Shown piece after piece: positions 25,604 to 34,060 of a stretch of DNA of 64,000 bases. The stretch is from positions 124,001-188,000 of the forward strand of contig NZ_JAIUCZ020000001.1 of assembly GCF_020176955.2 (NCBI RefSeq), given 5' to 3'. The position numbers and the translations under genes were made by a program. Within the stretch, counting starts at the first letter, position 1, and each line of letters opens with the position of its first letter. Origin of the DNA: Nocardia sp. alder85J. Its GTDB lineage: Bacteria > Actinomycetota > Actinomycetes > Mycobacteriales > Mycobacteriaceae. Under the pieces are notes generated by a model. It was given only the letters and a program-made list of their open reading frames with translations. It searched no databases and was not told the DNA's origin.

Positions 25604-27142
25604 CTAGCGTTCCCGCTGGCGGAGGGTCTCGCGGATGCGGAACTTCTGGATCTTGCCGCTGGGGGTGCGCGGGAAATCCTCGACCGCGAGGAGTTCCTCG
25701 GGCCACTTCTGCTTGGCCAGCCCCTTCTCCGCGAAGTGTGCGCGAACCTGGTCGAGCGTGGGCAGTTCGGCGCCGGGCAGCAGCCGGACCACCGCGGCGG
25801 CGTGCTCACCCAGACGCGCGTCCGGGGCCGAGACCACCGCCGCCTCGGCGACACCGGCCATGGACAGCAGCGCCTCCTCGACCTCCAGCGCGCTGATGTT
25901 CTCGCCGCCGCGGATGATCACATCCGATTTGCGGTCGGTGATCGTGAGATAGCCGTCCTCGTCCAGCACGCCGATGTCGCCGGTGTGATACCAGCCCTCG
26001 TCGTCGAACATCGTCGCCGTCAGCTCGTCGTCCAGGTAGCCCAGGCACAGGTCCGGCCCGCGGCTGAGGATCTCGCCCTCGTCGGTGAGCCGGATCTCCA
26101 CGCCGGTGGAGGCGTTGCCGTCGGTGTACAGCCGCTTCTCCGCCGGCGCGGTGTACCAGGAGGCGGTGATCGACGGATGCTCGGTGGTGCCGTAGGCGCG
26201 GAACACCGTGATACCCAGCTCGGTGAGCCGCTCGGTGACCGCGACCGGGACCGCCGCGCCGCCCATCCCGGCGTACTTCATGTTGAGCAGGTGCTCCGGG
26301 GTGAAGTCGGGATGGTCCAGCACGCTGGTCATGTAGTAGGGCACGCCGCCGCCGACGATGACGTCGCGCGTGCTCATCAGCTCCAGCACCCGGCCGGGAT
26401 TCCAGACGTCGAGCAGGTGGATCGGCCAGCCCCGGCGCACGGGGATGAGCAGGGCGTTGAGCATGCCGATGAAGTGGCCGACCGGGGCCCCGGTGAGCTG
26501 GCGGTCGAAGTCGCCCGGATACCGCTCGGCCAGCTGGAAGGTCTCGAAACCGAGGGTCTGGTGGCTGTGCACCACACCCTTCGGATTGCTGGTGGTGCCG
26601 GAGGTGAAGGCGATCACCGCCGGACTCGCCGGATCGGTGTGCAGCACACCGGACATCGGCTCGTCGGCGAGCAACTCGTCGAAATCGCGGCCGACCACGC
26701 CGACGATCGGCACGCTCGCGTCGAAATCGTCCTCGTAGATCCGGTTGCCGAACCGCTCCGCGCGCAGGAACACCTTCGGCCGCACGGTCTCCAGGATGTA
26801 GGAGACCTCCTTGCGGCCGTAGATGTGCACGATCGGCACCACCACCGTGCCCAGCAGCGCCGCGGCCCAGTACGCGGCGGCGGCCTCCATCCAGTTGGGG
26901 AGCTGGAAGGCGACCACGTCGCCGGGTCCGACGCCGCGCGCGTGCAGGCCGGCCGCCAGCCGCCGGGCCACCAGCTCCACGTCGCGATAGGTCCCCTGAT
27001 AGGGCCGGGTGTCGGAATGCACCTCGAAGACGTTGTCCGGCGTCGCCGCCAGACCGGCGGCGAGCAGCTCACCGAGCGTGTCGGAGGTCCACCACCCCTC
27101 CGACACGTACTTCGCGGCCAGTTCTTCCGGGATCGTTCGCAT
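25604..27142 (-). CDS. Acyl-CoA ligase (AMP-dependent)
   Basis: This 512-residue adenylate-forming CoA ligase has FTSGTTSNPKGV, YGTTEHPS, GWYHTGDIG, DRKSDVIIRGGENI and the catalytic Lys in PSGKIQK. The N-terminus (YVSEGWWTSDTLGELL) is that of medium-chain or alicyclic acid ligases of the AliA type. No Shine-Dalgarno is visible before the ATG at 27142; instead a palindrome-like element abuts it, so translation may be leaderless or weak unless induced. It is followed at 25537 by the amidohydrolase and FadD3-like genes. Confidence 0.88.
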   Translation of the reverse strand: MRTIPEELAAKYVSEGWWTSDTLGELLAAGLAATPDNVFEVHSDTRPYQGTYRDVELVARRLAAGLHARGVGPGDVVAFQLPNWMEAAAAYWAAALLGTVVVPIVHIYGRKEVSYILETVRPKVFLRAERFGNRIYEDDFDASVPIVGVVGRDFDELLADEPMSGVLHTDPASPAVIAFTSGTTSNPKGVVHSHQTLGFETFQLAERYPGDFDRQLTGAPVGHFIGMLNALLIPVRRGWPIHLLDVWNPGRVLELMSTRDVIVGGGVPYYMTSVLDHPDFTPEHLLNMKYAGMGGAAVPVAVTERLTELGITVFRAYGTTEHPSITASWYTAPAEKRLYTDGNASTGVEIRLTDEGEILSRGPDLCLGYLDDELTATMFDDEGWYHTGDIGVLDEDGYLTITDRKSDVIIRGGENISALEVEEALLSMAGVAEAAVVSAPDARLGEHAAAVVRLLPGAELPTLDQVRAHFAEKGLAKQKWPEELLAVEDFPRTPSGKIQKFRIRETLRQRER

Positions 27143-27156
27143 AGAGTAATATTCTC
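27142..27156. promoter_or_regulatory. Operator-like TAGAGT-AAT-ATTCTC at a start codon
   Basis: This 15-bp element matches the 25560 palindrome at 10 of its 12 arm positions and lies directly against the acyl-CoA ligase start on the minus strand. A further dyad, GTTCT-N7-AGAAC, is at 27181-27197. Binding here would block both RNA polymerase and ribosome access. Confidence 0.5.
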
Positions 27157-27291
27157 ATCACAGAAGAAGCTCGGTATCCAGTTCTGAGAATTAGAACGAG
27201 CGGACGAGATCGATCGAGTTGCCTCGGGCGAACCGGTTCCGGGATTTCCGGCGGTGGGCGGCCGAGACGCGGGAAGACCGGGAGAGACTGC

Positions 27292-28014
27292 ATGGCGGAC
27301 GTCGAGTTGGAGCTGGACAACGGGCTGGCGGTCATCACCATCGACCGGCCGCAGGCCCGCAACGCCATCGCCCCGACCACCATGGCGGAGCTGGAGAAGG
27401 CCCTCGACGGTGCGGCCGGGGCGCGGGCGCTGGTGCTGCGCGGCGCCGGTGATCGCGCCTTCGTCTCCGGCGGCGACCTCAAACAGCTCGCCGAGATCCG
27501 CACGCCGGCCGGCGCGGAGGAGATGGCCTGGCGGATGCGGCTGATCTGCGATCGGATCGCCGAATTCCCGGCGCCGGTCATCGCCGCGCTGAACGGGCAC
27601 GCCCTCGGCGGCGGCGCGGAATTCGCCGTCGCAGCCGACATCAGGGTGGCGGCCGCCGACATCAAGATCGGTTTCAATCAGGCCGCGCTGGCCATCATGC
27701 CCGCGTGGGGCGGTCTGGAACGCCTGGTGGCACTGGTCGGCCGGGGCCGGGCGATCATGCTCGCCGGCGCCGGCACCATTCTGGAAGCGGCCGAGGCCGA
27801 ACGGTTCGGCCTGGTCGACCGGGTGTTCCCGCGCGAATCCTTCGAGGAGGGCTGGCGGTCGCTGGCCCGGTCGCTGGCCACCGACTCGGTCGGCGCGATC
27901 AAGCGGGTCGCCGGTGGCGTGCCGCCCGCGGAGGCGGTCGAGGCGTTCGCCCGGCTGTGGGTGGCCGATGCCCATTGGATCGCGGCCGATCGGGTCATGA
28001 ACCGCAACAAGTGA
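27292..28014 (+). CDS. Enoyl-CoA hydratase/isomerase
   Basis: This 240-residue crotonase hydrates or isomerises an enoyl-CoA. The oxyanion-hole segments are FVSGGDLKQL and GHALGGGAEFAVAAD; the second catalytic acid region (KIGFNQAALAIMPAWGG) has Gln-Ala where many hydratases have Glu-x-x-x-G, so isomerase or other chemistry is possible. ATG at 27292 follows GGGAGAG. It is divergent from the acyl-CoA ligase gene and shares its regulatory region. Confidence 0.87.
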   Translation: MADVELELDNGLAVITIDRPQARNAIAPTTMAELEKALDGAAGARALVLRGAGDRAFVSGGDLKQLAEIRTPAGAEEMAWRMRLICDRIAEFPAPVIAALNGHALGGGAEFAVAADIRVAAADIKIGFNQAALAIMPAWGGLERLVALVGRGRAIMLAGAGTILEAAEAERFGLVDRVFPRESFEEGWRSLARSLATDSVGAIKRVAGGVPPAEAVEAFARLWVADAHWIAADRVMNRNK

Positions 28015-28018
28015 CGTC

Positions 28019-28036
28019 GTCCGGCGCCTGCCGGAC
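28019..28036. terminator. Short GC hairpin between convergent genes
   Basis: GTCCGGC-GCCT-GCCGGAC is a perfect 7-bp stem just after the crotonase stop. A second dyad, GGCCGCA/TGCGGCC, follows at about 28048-28076. Together they probably end transcription between the crotonase and the convergent secreted-protein gene. Confidence 0.45.
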
Positions 28037-28105
28037 CGCCGATGGCCGCACCGGCTAATCGCCGATGCGGCCGCCGGACTTCCGCTACCCGCGCACCGGA
28101 ACGGC

Positions 28106-28438
28106 TCAGTGCATCAGGCCGGGCAGGACACCCGCGAGGCCCGGGAGGTTGAGCAGGCCCTGGAGTCCGTTCGTGCCGGGCACCGCGCCGGGCGCGTTGC
28201 CCGCGTTCAGGCCCGGCGCGTTGCCGGTGTTCCGGGAGTTGTCCGAGCCGGCGCCCGGGGTGTTGCCGGTGTTTCGGGTGTTGTCCGAACTCGTGCCCGT
28301 GCTGTCGGAGCTCGAGCCCGGCGCGGAACCGGCGCCGGGGGCGGCCGGGTCGGCGGAGGCCACCACGGGAGCGAGCGCCAGCAGGGTGGCGGAAGCCAGC
28401 ACCGCCAGTGTGGTACGCGACATGCCAGTGGAGCTCAT
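28106..28438 (-). CDS. Small secreted Asn/Gly/Pro-rich repeat protein
   Basis: This 110-residue protein has a signal peptide (MSRTTLAVLASATLLAL, cleavage after ASA-DP). The mature chain is low complexity, with repeats of the form S-D-N-(T/S)-R-N-T-G-N and N-A-G-N-A-P-G, and it closes with a short hydrophobic tail (LLNLPGLAGVLPGL). Such proteins are cell-wall or surface components; the role is unknown. Two in-frame ATGs (28438, 28423) could be the start. Confidence 0.75.
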   Translation of the reverse strand: MSSTGMSRTTLAVLASATLLALAPVVASADPAAPGAGSAPGSSSDSTGTSSDNTRNTGNTPGAGSDNSRNTGNAPGLNAGNAPGAVPGTNGLQGLLNLPGLAGVLPGLMH

Positions 28439-28566
28439 TCGAATTCCTTCCGTGTCCAGTCGGATGAGGGAATGGATCGGATCGAGCCCGGAGCGCGTCC
28501 GAGTCTGCTGGACGGCCCGAGCAGGGTCAACCTTTCTTCATGGCCCCGGAATTCGGTCGATACCGG

Positions 28567-29784
28567 CTATATCGGCGTGTCGGCGACCGGCGTGGCGCCC
28601 GTCGGTGCGGCGCCGGTGCGGGCGTGGAAGAAGCGCGCGGCGAAGATCAGGACCACCGCGAACAGCAGCGGAATCGCGAAACCCGCACGGCGACTGGTGG
28701 CATCGGCCAGCCCGCCCACCACACCGCCGCCGACCAGGGTGCCCGCGTAGTTGAACAGGTTCAGCCGCGCGATCACCGCGTCCAGTCCGCGCCCCCCGGT
28801 GAGCTCGCCGACCTCGCTGAAGCACAGCGGCGCGATGACGGGCAATCCGATTCCGGCGACCAGGAATCCGATCAGGGCCGTGACGGGCCCGGGTGCGGCG
28901 ACGACCACCGTCAGGCCGACCGCCCCGATCAGTGCCGACACCCGCACCACCGCGCGCGGCCCGAATCGCCGCACCCACAGGTCGCCGGTGACCCGGGTGA
29001 GCAGCGACGCGCCCTGATACGCGGCCAGCGCCAGCGCGGCGGTGGCCGAGGTCGAGGCCAGATCGTCCTTCAGGTACAGCGCCGACCAGTTGCCCACCGC
29101 CAGGTCGATCGCGAAGACCAGCGCCATCGCCACCCCGAACACGACATAGGCGCGCAGCGGCAGGATTCCGGCCCTGCCCTGCTCGCCGGGCTCCGACTCG
29201 GCCTGCCGGGTGCCGAGCAGCCGCGGCCCGAACCCCTGCCCGGCGACCAGCACCACGACCGCGGCGGTGGCCAGCGCCTCGGCGAGCGTCACATGCAGCT
29301 TCTCGCAGCCGGCGACGAACAGCGCGCCCAGGATCGACCCGGCGCTCCAGGCGCCGTAGAACGACGACAGCACGATCTTCCCGTAGCCGTGCTGGATGAA
29401 CACCGCCTGCATGTTGGTGGCGGCGTCGACGATGCCGACCGCGATCCCGTAACCGCCGAGGGCCACGAACAATACGCCGGTGTTCGGCGCGAGCGCCGCG
29501 CCCAGTCCGGTGGCGGCGATGAGGCCCACGCCGATTCGCACCGCCACCCGGCTCGACCACCGCACCGCCAGCTGCTCGGCGAGCACGCTGCCCCCCGCCG
29601 CCAGCAGCGAGATCATCACGACCGCCACCAGGACCAGCGAGTCGGTGAGACGGAAGTGGTCCTTCTCCTGCGGCAGCTCGGTCAGCACCACCGCGAGGAA
29701 GAACCCTTGCAGCGCGAAAGCCACCGAATTGGCCACGCGCGCAGTGCGGAGCGGGGACGATACAGGCGTGTATGCGGACGGCAT
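28567..29784 (-). CDS. MFS transporter
   Basis: This is a 405-residue protein with about 12 hydrophobic helices and the Gly-rich, Arg-containing loop after helix 2 of the Major Facilitator Superfamily. Sequences such as SVAFALQGFFLAVVLTELP (helix 1) and VFIQHGYGKIVLSSFYGAWSAGSILGALFVAG (helices 4-5 region) resemble sugar-efflux or FucP/YbjJ-like carriers. The substrate is unknown. ATG at 29784 was chosen since it puts helix 1 about 20 residues in; an upstream ATG at 29844 is possible. Confidence 0.85.
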   Translation of the reverse strand: MPSAYTPVSSPLRTARVANSVAFALQGFFLAVVLTELPQEKDHFRLTDSLVLVAVVMISLLAAGGSVLAEQLAVRWSSRVAVRIGVGLIAATGLGAALAPNTGVLFVALGGYGIAVGIVDAATNMQAVFIQHGYGKIVLSSFYGAWSAGSILGALFVAGCEKLHVTLAEALATAAVVVLVAGQGFGPRLLGTRQAESEPGEQGRAGILPLRAYVVFGVAMALVFAIDLAVGNWSALYLKDDLASTSATAALALAAYQGASLLTRVTGDLWVRRFGPRAVVRVSALIGAVGLTVVVAAPGPVTALIGFLVAGIGLPVIAPLCFSEVGELTGGRGLDAVIARLNLFNYAGTLVGGGVVGGLADATSRRAGFAIPLLFAVVLIFAARFFHARTGAAPTGATPVADTPI

Positions 29785-30024
29785 CTGCGCAGCGTAGCCG
29801 CCGATACCCGGTTCGGCGCAGCGAAGCGCCACCCCATCGGTCATAGCGGCAGGCTATCCCGGACGCCGAATACGCAGGGGCGGAACGCGGATGGTCACGC
29901 CGGGCTAGCGGTTGGGTAACAAAAGGTGCCCGGATGCCCTGAATCGGACTCGGTTGTGCGGCAATCTAGATGTAGCGGACCGGAACGGGCCGCGGGTGCA
30001 CGGGTGTGTGAGGGGCGTGGTCGC

Positions 30025-30993
30025 GTGAGCACGAAGGAACAGCCCGGGATCGGGCGTACGCAGGTGGCGGTCGTCGCCGCCGAACGGGCTCCGGAGCCTC
30101 CGGAACTACTGAATCTCCCGGCGGTGGAACCGAATCCACGCGGGCATCGGCCGGGCCGGCGCTGTCGCGAGCCCGACTGCGGCGACTGCCGCTGGGACGT
30201 GCAGCGGATGAAGTACTGGTTGCGCGGCTGGCTGCTGGCCTGCGGCGCCGACGACGCCGAGGTGGACAGGTCGCTCGGCGCCCAGACCACAGGATTGTTG
30301 TGGCACCGTGATTCTCGTGTCTGTGCGATCGAAATTCGCAGTGCCCCTGTCACTTTGGAACAAGCCTGGGAGCGCAGCATCCGGTTGCGGGCCGTCGGCT
30401 GCAACGAGGTCCTCTGGTTGTGCCCGCCCGGCTACTGGGTACCCCACATCCAGGCGGTGGCCGTAGACGACTTCGCCCCCGACGGTACGGGCTACCAGGT
30501 GGTGGCGGGCCTGCTGGAGACCACCGTCAGCGGACTGGCCACGCCCTCGACCCGGCAGCACACCCTGCGCGAATTCATCGAGGACTGGGTCGCGGGCCGG
30601 GTGGCCTGGGGCTTTCGCGACGAGGACACGGGAGGATGGGCCACGGTGACCGACTGGGAACAGCACACGAACGCGCAGGCGGCCGTCATCGCACAACAGC
30701 GCCGGGAACTGGTGCACCAGCGCACCGCCCTGGCCCTGGCACGCAAGGCGACCCGCAAGAAGGAACGGCAGGTCGACCGACTACAACGGGATCTGGTGGA
30801 GGCCGAGGAGGTCGCCGAACGACTGGCCGTCACCCGCCGCAGTCTCGACGACCACCACCGCGTCGACGCGGGCCTGCGTTACACCATCGAACGCGAGCGG
30901 GTGGCAGTCCGCCACTGGCAGTTGATCACCTGGTTCTCGGTCTTCATCATCATCGCGTTCCTCACCGCGGCGATGATCCTGGTCCACCGGTGA
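30025..30993 (+). CDS. CoiA-like domain protein with coiled coil and C-terminal membrane anchor
   Basis: This 322-residue protein starts at GTG 30025 after GAGGGG. Residues about 45-150 resemble the competence protein CoiA nuclease-like domain: Cys cluster CREPDCGDCRW, MKYWLRGWLL, then CAIEIRSAPVTLEQAWERS and GCNEVLWL. In active CoiA relatives the motif is ADV...IEFQ; here the Asp position reads TTGLLW and the last residue is Arg, so catalysis is doubtful. A charged coiled coil follows at about 210-285, then one transmembrane helix at the very end (LITWFSVFIIIAFLTAAMIL). It is tail-to-tail with the next gene, with a 32-bp overlap. Confidence 0.7.
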   Translation: MSTKEQPGIGRTQVAVVAAERAPEPPELLNLPAVEPNPRGHRPGRRCREPDCGDCRWDVQRMKYWLRGWLLACGADDAEVDRSLGAQTTGLLWHRDSRVCAIEIRSAPVTLEQAWERSIRLRAVGCNEVLWLCPPGYWVPHIQAVAVDDFAPDGTGYQVVAGLLETTVSGLATPSTRQHTLREFIEDWVAGRVAWGFRDEDTGGWATVTDWEQHTNAQAAVIAQQRRELVHQRTALALARKATRKKERQVDRLQRDLVEAEEVAERLAVTRRSLDDHHRVDAGLRYTIERERVAVRHWQLITWFSVFIIIAFLTAAMILVHR

Positions 30994-32176
30994 GTTGGGG
31001 CCCCTGTCCCATCCGGAAGGGGCCTCGTTCCCAGCACCAGTTGTGGCGCAGGGCAAGCGCGGTCACGTCGACCACGTCCAGGTCGGCGTTCTCGCGGTAG
31101 CGGGTGAACTCCGCCCAGTCCAGCGGGCCGTGCGCCAAACGGTTGCGGAGCGGATGCTCCCGCCGCGCTTCGACACTGTGCTGCAACAGATCCGGCACGC
31201 CCAGCCGGCTGCCGGTGAACACCAGCCACCCCCAGCCGTGGTCGTGCGCCACCGCGCGGGCGGCCTCCAGTTTGGCCCGGTTGCCGTGGAAGGCCACACG
31301 GCCCAGCGGCACCACGTCGATCAGCAGCACCCGGCCGTCGGTGAGCCGGGCGCCGACGGTGGGATGGTGGATGCGCTCCACGTCGTCGAGCCGATAACCC
31401 GCCACGACCGGCCGCTCGGTGAAGGTGGCCACCGATTCGCTCTCGTCCAGCATCCGCAACAGCCGGGCCTCCAGCGCGGTGTCGAACGTGGTCTCCCGGC
31501 CCAGTGATTCGGCGAACACGTGGCCGCGCGCATCGTCGTCGGCGTCGATGGTGTGGATCGGCAGTTCCGGCAGGTCCGCGGCAGTCCCGCCGGCCCATTC
31601 GACTCGGCGCAGCAGCGGGATCAGCTGTCCGGCAACGGGTTCGACCGGACGCGCCGCGGCCGGGTGCCAGCGACCGCGCTGCTGCCAGCCCGCGATGCGC
31701 TGGAACACGAAGCCCGCCATGCGTTTGGCGTCCATCAGCGCGTGCCCGGCCAGCCGCAGTTTCAGATAGGCCAGATCCTGCGCCGCGATATCGCTGTCGG
31801 TGACATAGGTCTCGCCCAGCAGCGCCCGGACCAGCCGTTCGTCACCCCAGCCGACCGGATACCGGCGCGCGAACAGCCCGACGTCGGGATGTCCGGTCGC
31901 CTGCACCCGCCGCACCATCTGGCCGACCGCGCGGGTGTACAACTGCCGCACCCGATCCCGCGACAGTCCGTAGCGGGCGCCGATCATGGTCAGCGTCTCC
32001 GGCCGTTCCCCGTCCAGTCCCAGGCGGGCGGTGATCAGCTCACCGTCGCGGGCCCGTTCCCCGGCCTGTTCGGCGGCCATGACGGCCAGGATCTCGTCGA
32101 TCTCCTCGAGCTCGAACGACAGGCCGTCGCGCAGATCGTCGAGCAGTCCGGTGGGTACCCTGTCCACTGTCGTCAC
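30962..32176 (-). CDS. Sigma-region-4 HTH protein with a TnsA-like C-terminal domain
   Basis: This protein has 404 residues. Residues about 58-92 (ETLTMIGARYGLSRDRVRQLYTRAV) match region 4.2 of sigma-70 factors, but no region 2 is present, so it is not a sigma factor. Residues about 232-330 (LEARLLRMLDE, GARLTDGRVLLIDVVP, KLEAARAVAHDHGWGWLVFT) have the layout of TnsA or restriction-type nucleases, with IDVVP in place of the catalytic (D/E)xK. The region between is helical and unassigned. GTG at 32176 follows GAGGGAT; a GTG at 32197 is an alternative. Confidence 0.7.
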   Translation of the reverse strand: MTTVDRVPTGLLDDLRDGLSFELEEIDEILAVMAAEQAGERARDGELITARLGLDGERPETLTMIGARYGLSRDRVRQLYTRAVGQMVRRVQATGHPDVGLFARRYPVGWGDERLVRALLGETYVTDSDIAAQDLAYLKLRLAGHALMDAKRMAGFVFQRIAGWQQRGRWHPAAARPVEPVAGQLIPLLRRVEWAGGTAADLPELPIHTIDADDDARGHVFAESLGRETTFDTALEARLLRMLDESESVATFTERPVVAGYRLDDVERIHHPTVGARLTDGRVLLIDVVPLGRVAFHGNRAKLEAARAVAHDHGWGWLVFTGSRLGVPDLLQHSVEARREHPLRNRLAHGPLDWAEFTRYRENADLDVVDVTALALRHNWCWERGPFRMGQGPQLTGGPGSSPR

Positions 32177-32269
32177 CGCATCCCTCGCCTTTCGCACGCT
32201 CTTTCGAAAGCCTAGGGCCGCGGCGTGGTTCCGGCCGGGAACTGCGGGCGTGTCGGACCGGGGCGGCGG

Positions 32270-33787
32270 TCAGCCCAGCGGCGCCGACAACCACCAGGCC
32301 AGGTTCTCCTCGGGCGTCGGCAGGATCGACAGCAGCAGGATCCGCTCCCGATCCGGGGCGCCGCGGAATGCGGTGACCATGTAGGTGAATCCGCTGGATC
32401 CGATGCCGGACATGGTGTACGTGGTGTAACCGATGCCGTCCTTGGTGCGATCGGCCCGGATGTTCGGCGGCAGTCCCGCCAGCACGGCCCGCGCGGCGGC
32501 GGGCGTGTCGTACAGGTAGTAGAGGTACTGGGAGACCGGGTCGGCGTTCATCGCGCCCGGGCAGTTCGCCGCCACCGTCCAGTCGCCGAAAAAGGGCAGG
32601 GTGTCGAACTTCTCGTGCGTGTCGACGGTGTCGAAGCCGCACCAGGCGTTCCGGAATCCGGTGTCGCGGCCACCGGTCGCGGGCACCATGCGCGGAAACG
32701 TGCTGTGCAGCAAGGCCGCCGCGGCGGCCGGACGGGTGTCGGCGGTGGTGGCCGGGCCGGGGACGGTCGTCGGCGCGTACGCCACCGGCGGCACGGTGAC
32801 CGGCACCGATACCGCCGCGGCCCGGTGCGGCGCCGAATTCGTCACGCCCACAGCGGCTGCCGCGGCCACGGCCAGCACCGCCGTGGCCCCGGCCGCGAGC
32901 AGCGCGGTCCGGCGGCCACGGCGGGGCGGGGGGCTGCCCTGCGGCGCAATCGGATACGGCATGTCCCGTGGCGCCGTCAGCGCCCGCTGCGCGGCGGCCG
33001 CGAACTCCCCGCACCCGGCGAACCGTTGCTGCGGGTGCGGGGCGAGCGCGGTCGTCAGCACCGCGTCCAGCGCGGGCGGCAGCTCCGGCCGCAGCGCGCT
33101 CACCGGAACCGGTGCGCTGCGCCGGATCTCGAGCAGCGCGGCCGGATTCGTCAGCGGGTAGGGCACATTCCCGGTGAGCAGCCGATACAGCGTGCACGCC
33201 AAGGCGTATTGATCCGCCCGATCATCGACCTCGGCGCCCGCGAGTTGCTCCGGGGCGGCGTAACCCAGCGTGGCGGTGAGATTTCCGGTACCGGTGCGAT
33301 GGGTGCTGTCGTCGTGTAGTCGGGCGATGCCGAAATCGCTGAGCAGCACCCGGTTTCCGGTCTCCGCCGCGATCAGGATGTTGGCGGGCCGGACGTCCCG
33401 GTGCAGGATCCCGCTGGCGTGCGCGTAGTCCAGGGCGTCGGCGATGTCGGTGACGATCCGCACCGCCTCCGCCGGCGCCAGCGCGCGGGCGTCGAGACCG
33501 GCGGCGTCGGCGCCGTCGACGTACTGCATCGCGATCCACAGCCGGTCGTCCTCGATACCCCGGTCGTGCACGGCGACGATATTGGGGTGGTCCAGCCGGG
33601 CCGCCAGATCCGCCTCCCGCTCGAACCGGGCCCGGATCGCCCGATCCCCGCTGAGCGCCGGATCCAGTACCTTCAGCGCGACCCATCGCGGCAGCCGGGG
33701 ATGGCGGGCCAGATAGACCTCACCCATGCTCCCGCGGCCCAGCAGCCGCTCGATCACATATCCGGCGAAGTCCTGCCCCGGTTCCAT
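32270..33787 (-). CDS. Membrane Ser/Thr protein kinase with external sensor domain
   Basis: This is a 505-residue receptor-type kinase. The kinase domain (about 8-270) has GRGSMGEVY, the ATP-binding Lys39 (VALK), the catalytic HRD at 129-131, DFG, and YAAPEQL. The conserved Lys of HRDxKPxN is Arg133 here (HRDVRPANI). A Pro/Arg juxtamembrane stretch leads to one transmembrane helix (TALLAAGATAVLAVAAAAAVGV, about 290-312). The external part of about 190 residues has two Cys (WCGFDT, NCPGAM) and no PASTA repeats, so the ligand is unknown. Confidence 0.9.
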   Translation of the reverse strand: MEPGQDFAGYVIERLLGRGSMGEVYLARHPRLPRWVALKVLDPALSGDRAIRARFEREADLAARLDHPNIVAVHDRGIEDDRLWIAMQYVDGADAAGLDARALAPAEAVRIVTDIADALDYAHASGILHRDVRPANILIAAETGNRVLLSDFGIARLHDDSTHRTGTGNLTATLGYAAPEQLAGAEVDDRADQYALACTLYRLLTGNVPYPLTNPAALLEIRRSAPVPVSALRPELPPALDAVLTTALAPHPQQRFAGCGEFAAAAQRALTAPRDMPYPIAPQGSPPPRRGRRTALLAAGATAVLAVAAAAAVGVTNSAPHRAAAVSVPVTVPPVAYAPTTVPGPATTADTRPAAAAALLHSTFPRMVPATGGRDTGFRNAWCGFDTVDTHEKFDTLPFFGDWTVAANCPGAMNADPVSQYLYYLYDTPAAARAVLAGLPPNIRADRTKDGIGYTTYTMSGIGSSGFTYMVTAFRGAPDRERILLLSILPTPEENLAWWLSAPLG

Positions 33788-34024
33788 CACCCCCGAACCT
33801 CCTGCCCGGCCGCCCACCCCGCGGCCCACGAGTCCGACGCCCCGCATCGTAAGCCGTCGGCGGTGTCCGCGCCGGTCCGTGCTCCCACGGCGGGAACTCT
33901 CACAACCGGACCGCCCGGTGAGTTCGGCGCCGGACCGGATTCGGCTCACGCTGCGCGCAACCCTCGTTCCTGCCTGCATCCAGCTGTATGCAGTGATATG
34001 CACGCAGCGGAGGGCGCTGTGCGC

Positions 34025-34041
34025 AGCGGAGTCGCTCCGCT
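34025..34041 (+). promoter_or_regulatory. Hairpin in the thiM leader
   Basis: AGCGGAG-TCG-CTCCGCT forms a perfect 7-bp stem that ends 9 bp before the AGGAG ribosome binding site of thiM. It could modulate translation. The TPP riboswitch consensus is not found between 33788 and 34060; the rest of that leader has repeated TATGCA words and no gene. Confidence 0.35.
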
Positions 34042-34060
34042 CGCGGGTCGAGGAGACGGT

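Noticed and set aside
30962..32176. Tn7-like transposon core because of the TnsA-like domain
   Set aside because: No TnsB, TnsC or TniQ gene and no terminal repeats are nearby.
30962..32176. Alternative sigma factor
   Set aside because: Only region 4 is present; region 2, needed for core binding and -10 recognition, is missing.
33788..34060. TPP riboswitch before thiM
   Set aside because: The conserved riboswitch words are not present; only a short hairpin and TATGCA repeats were found.
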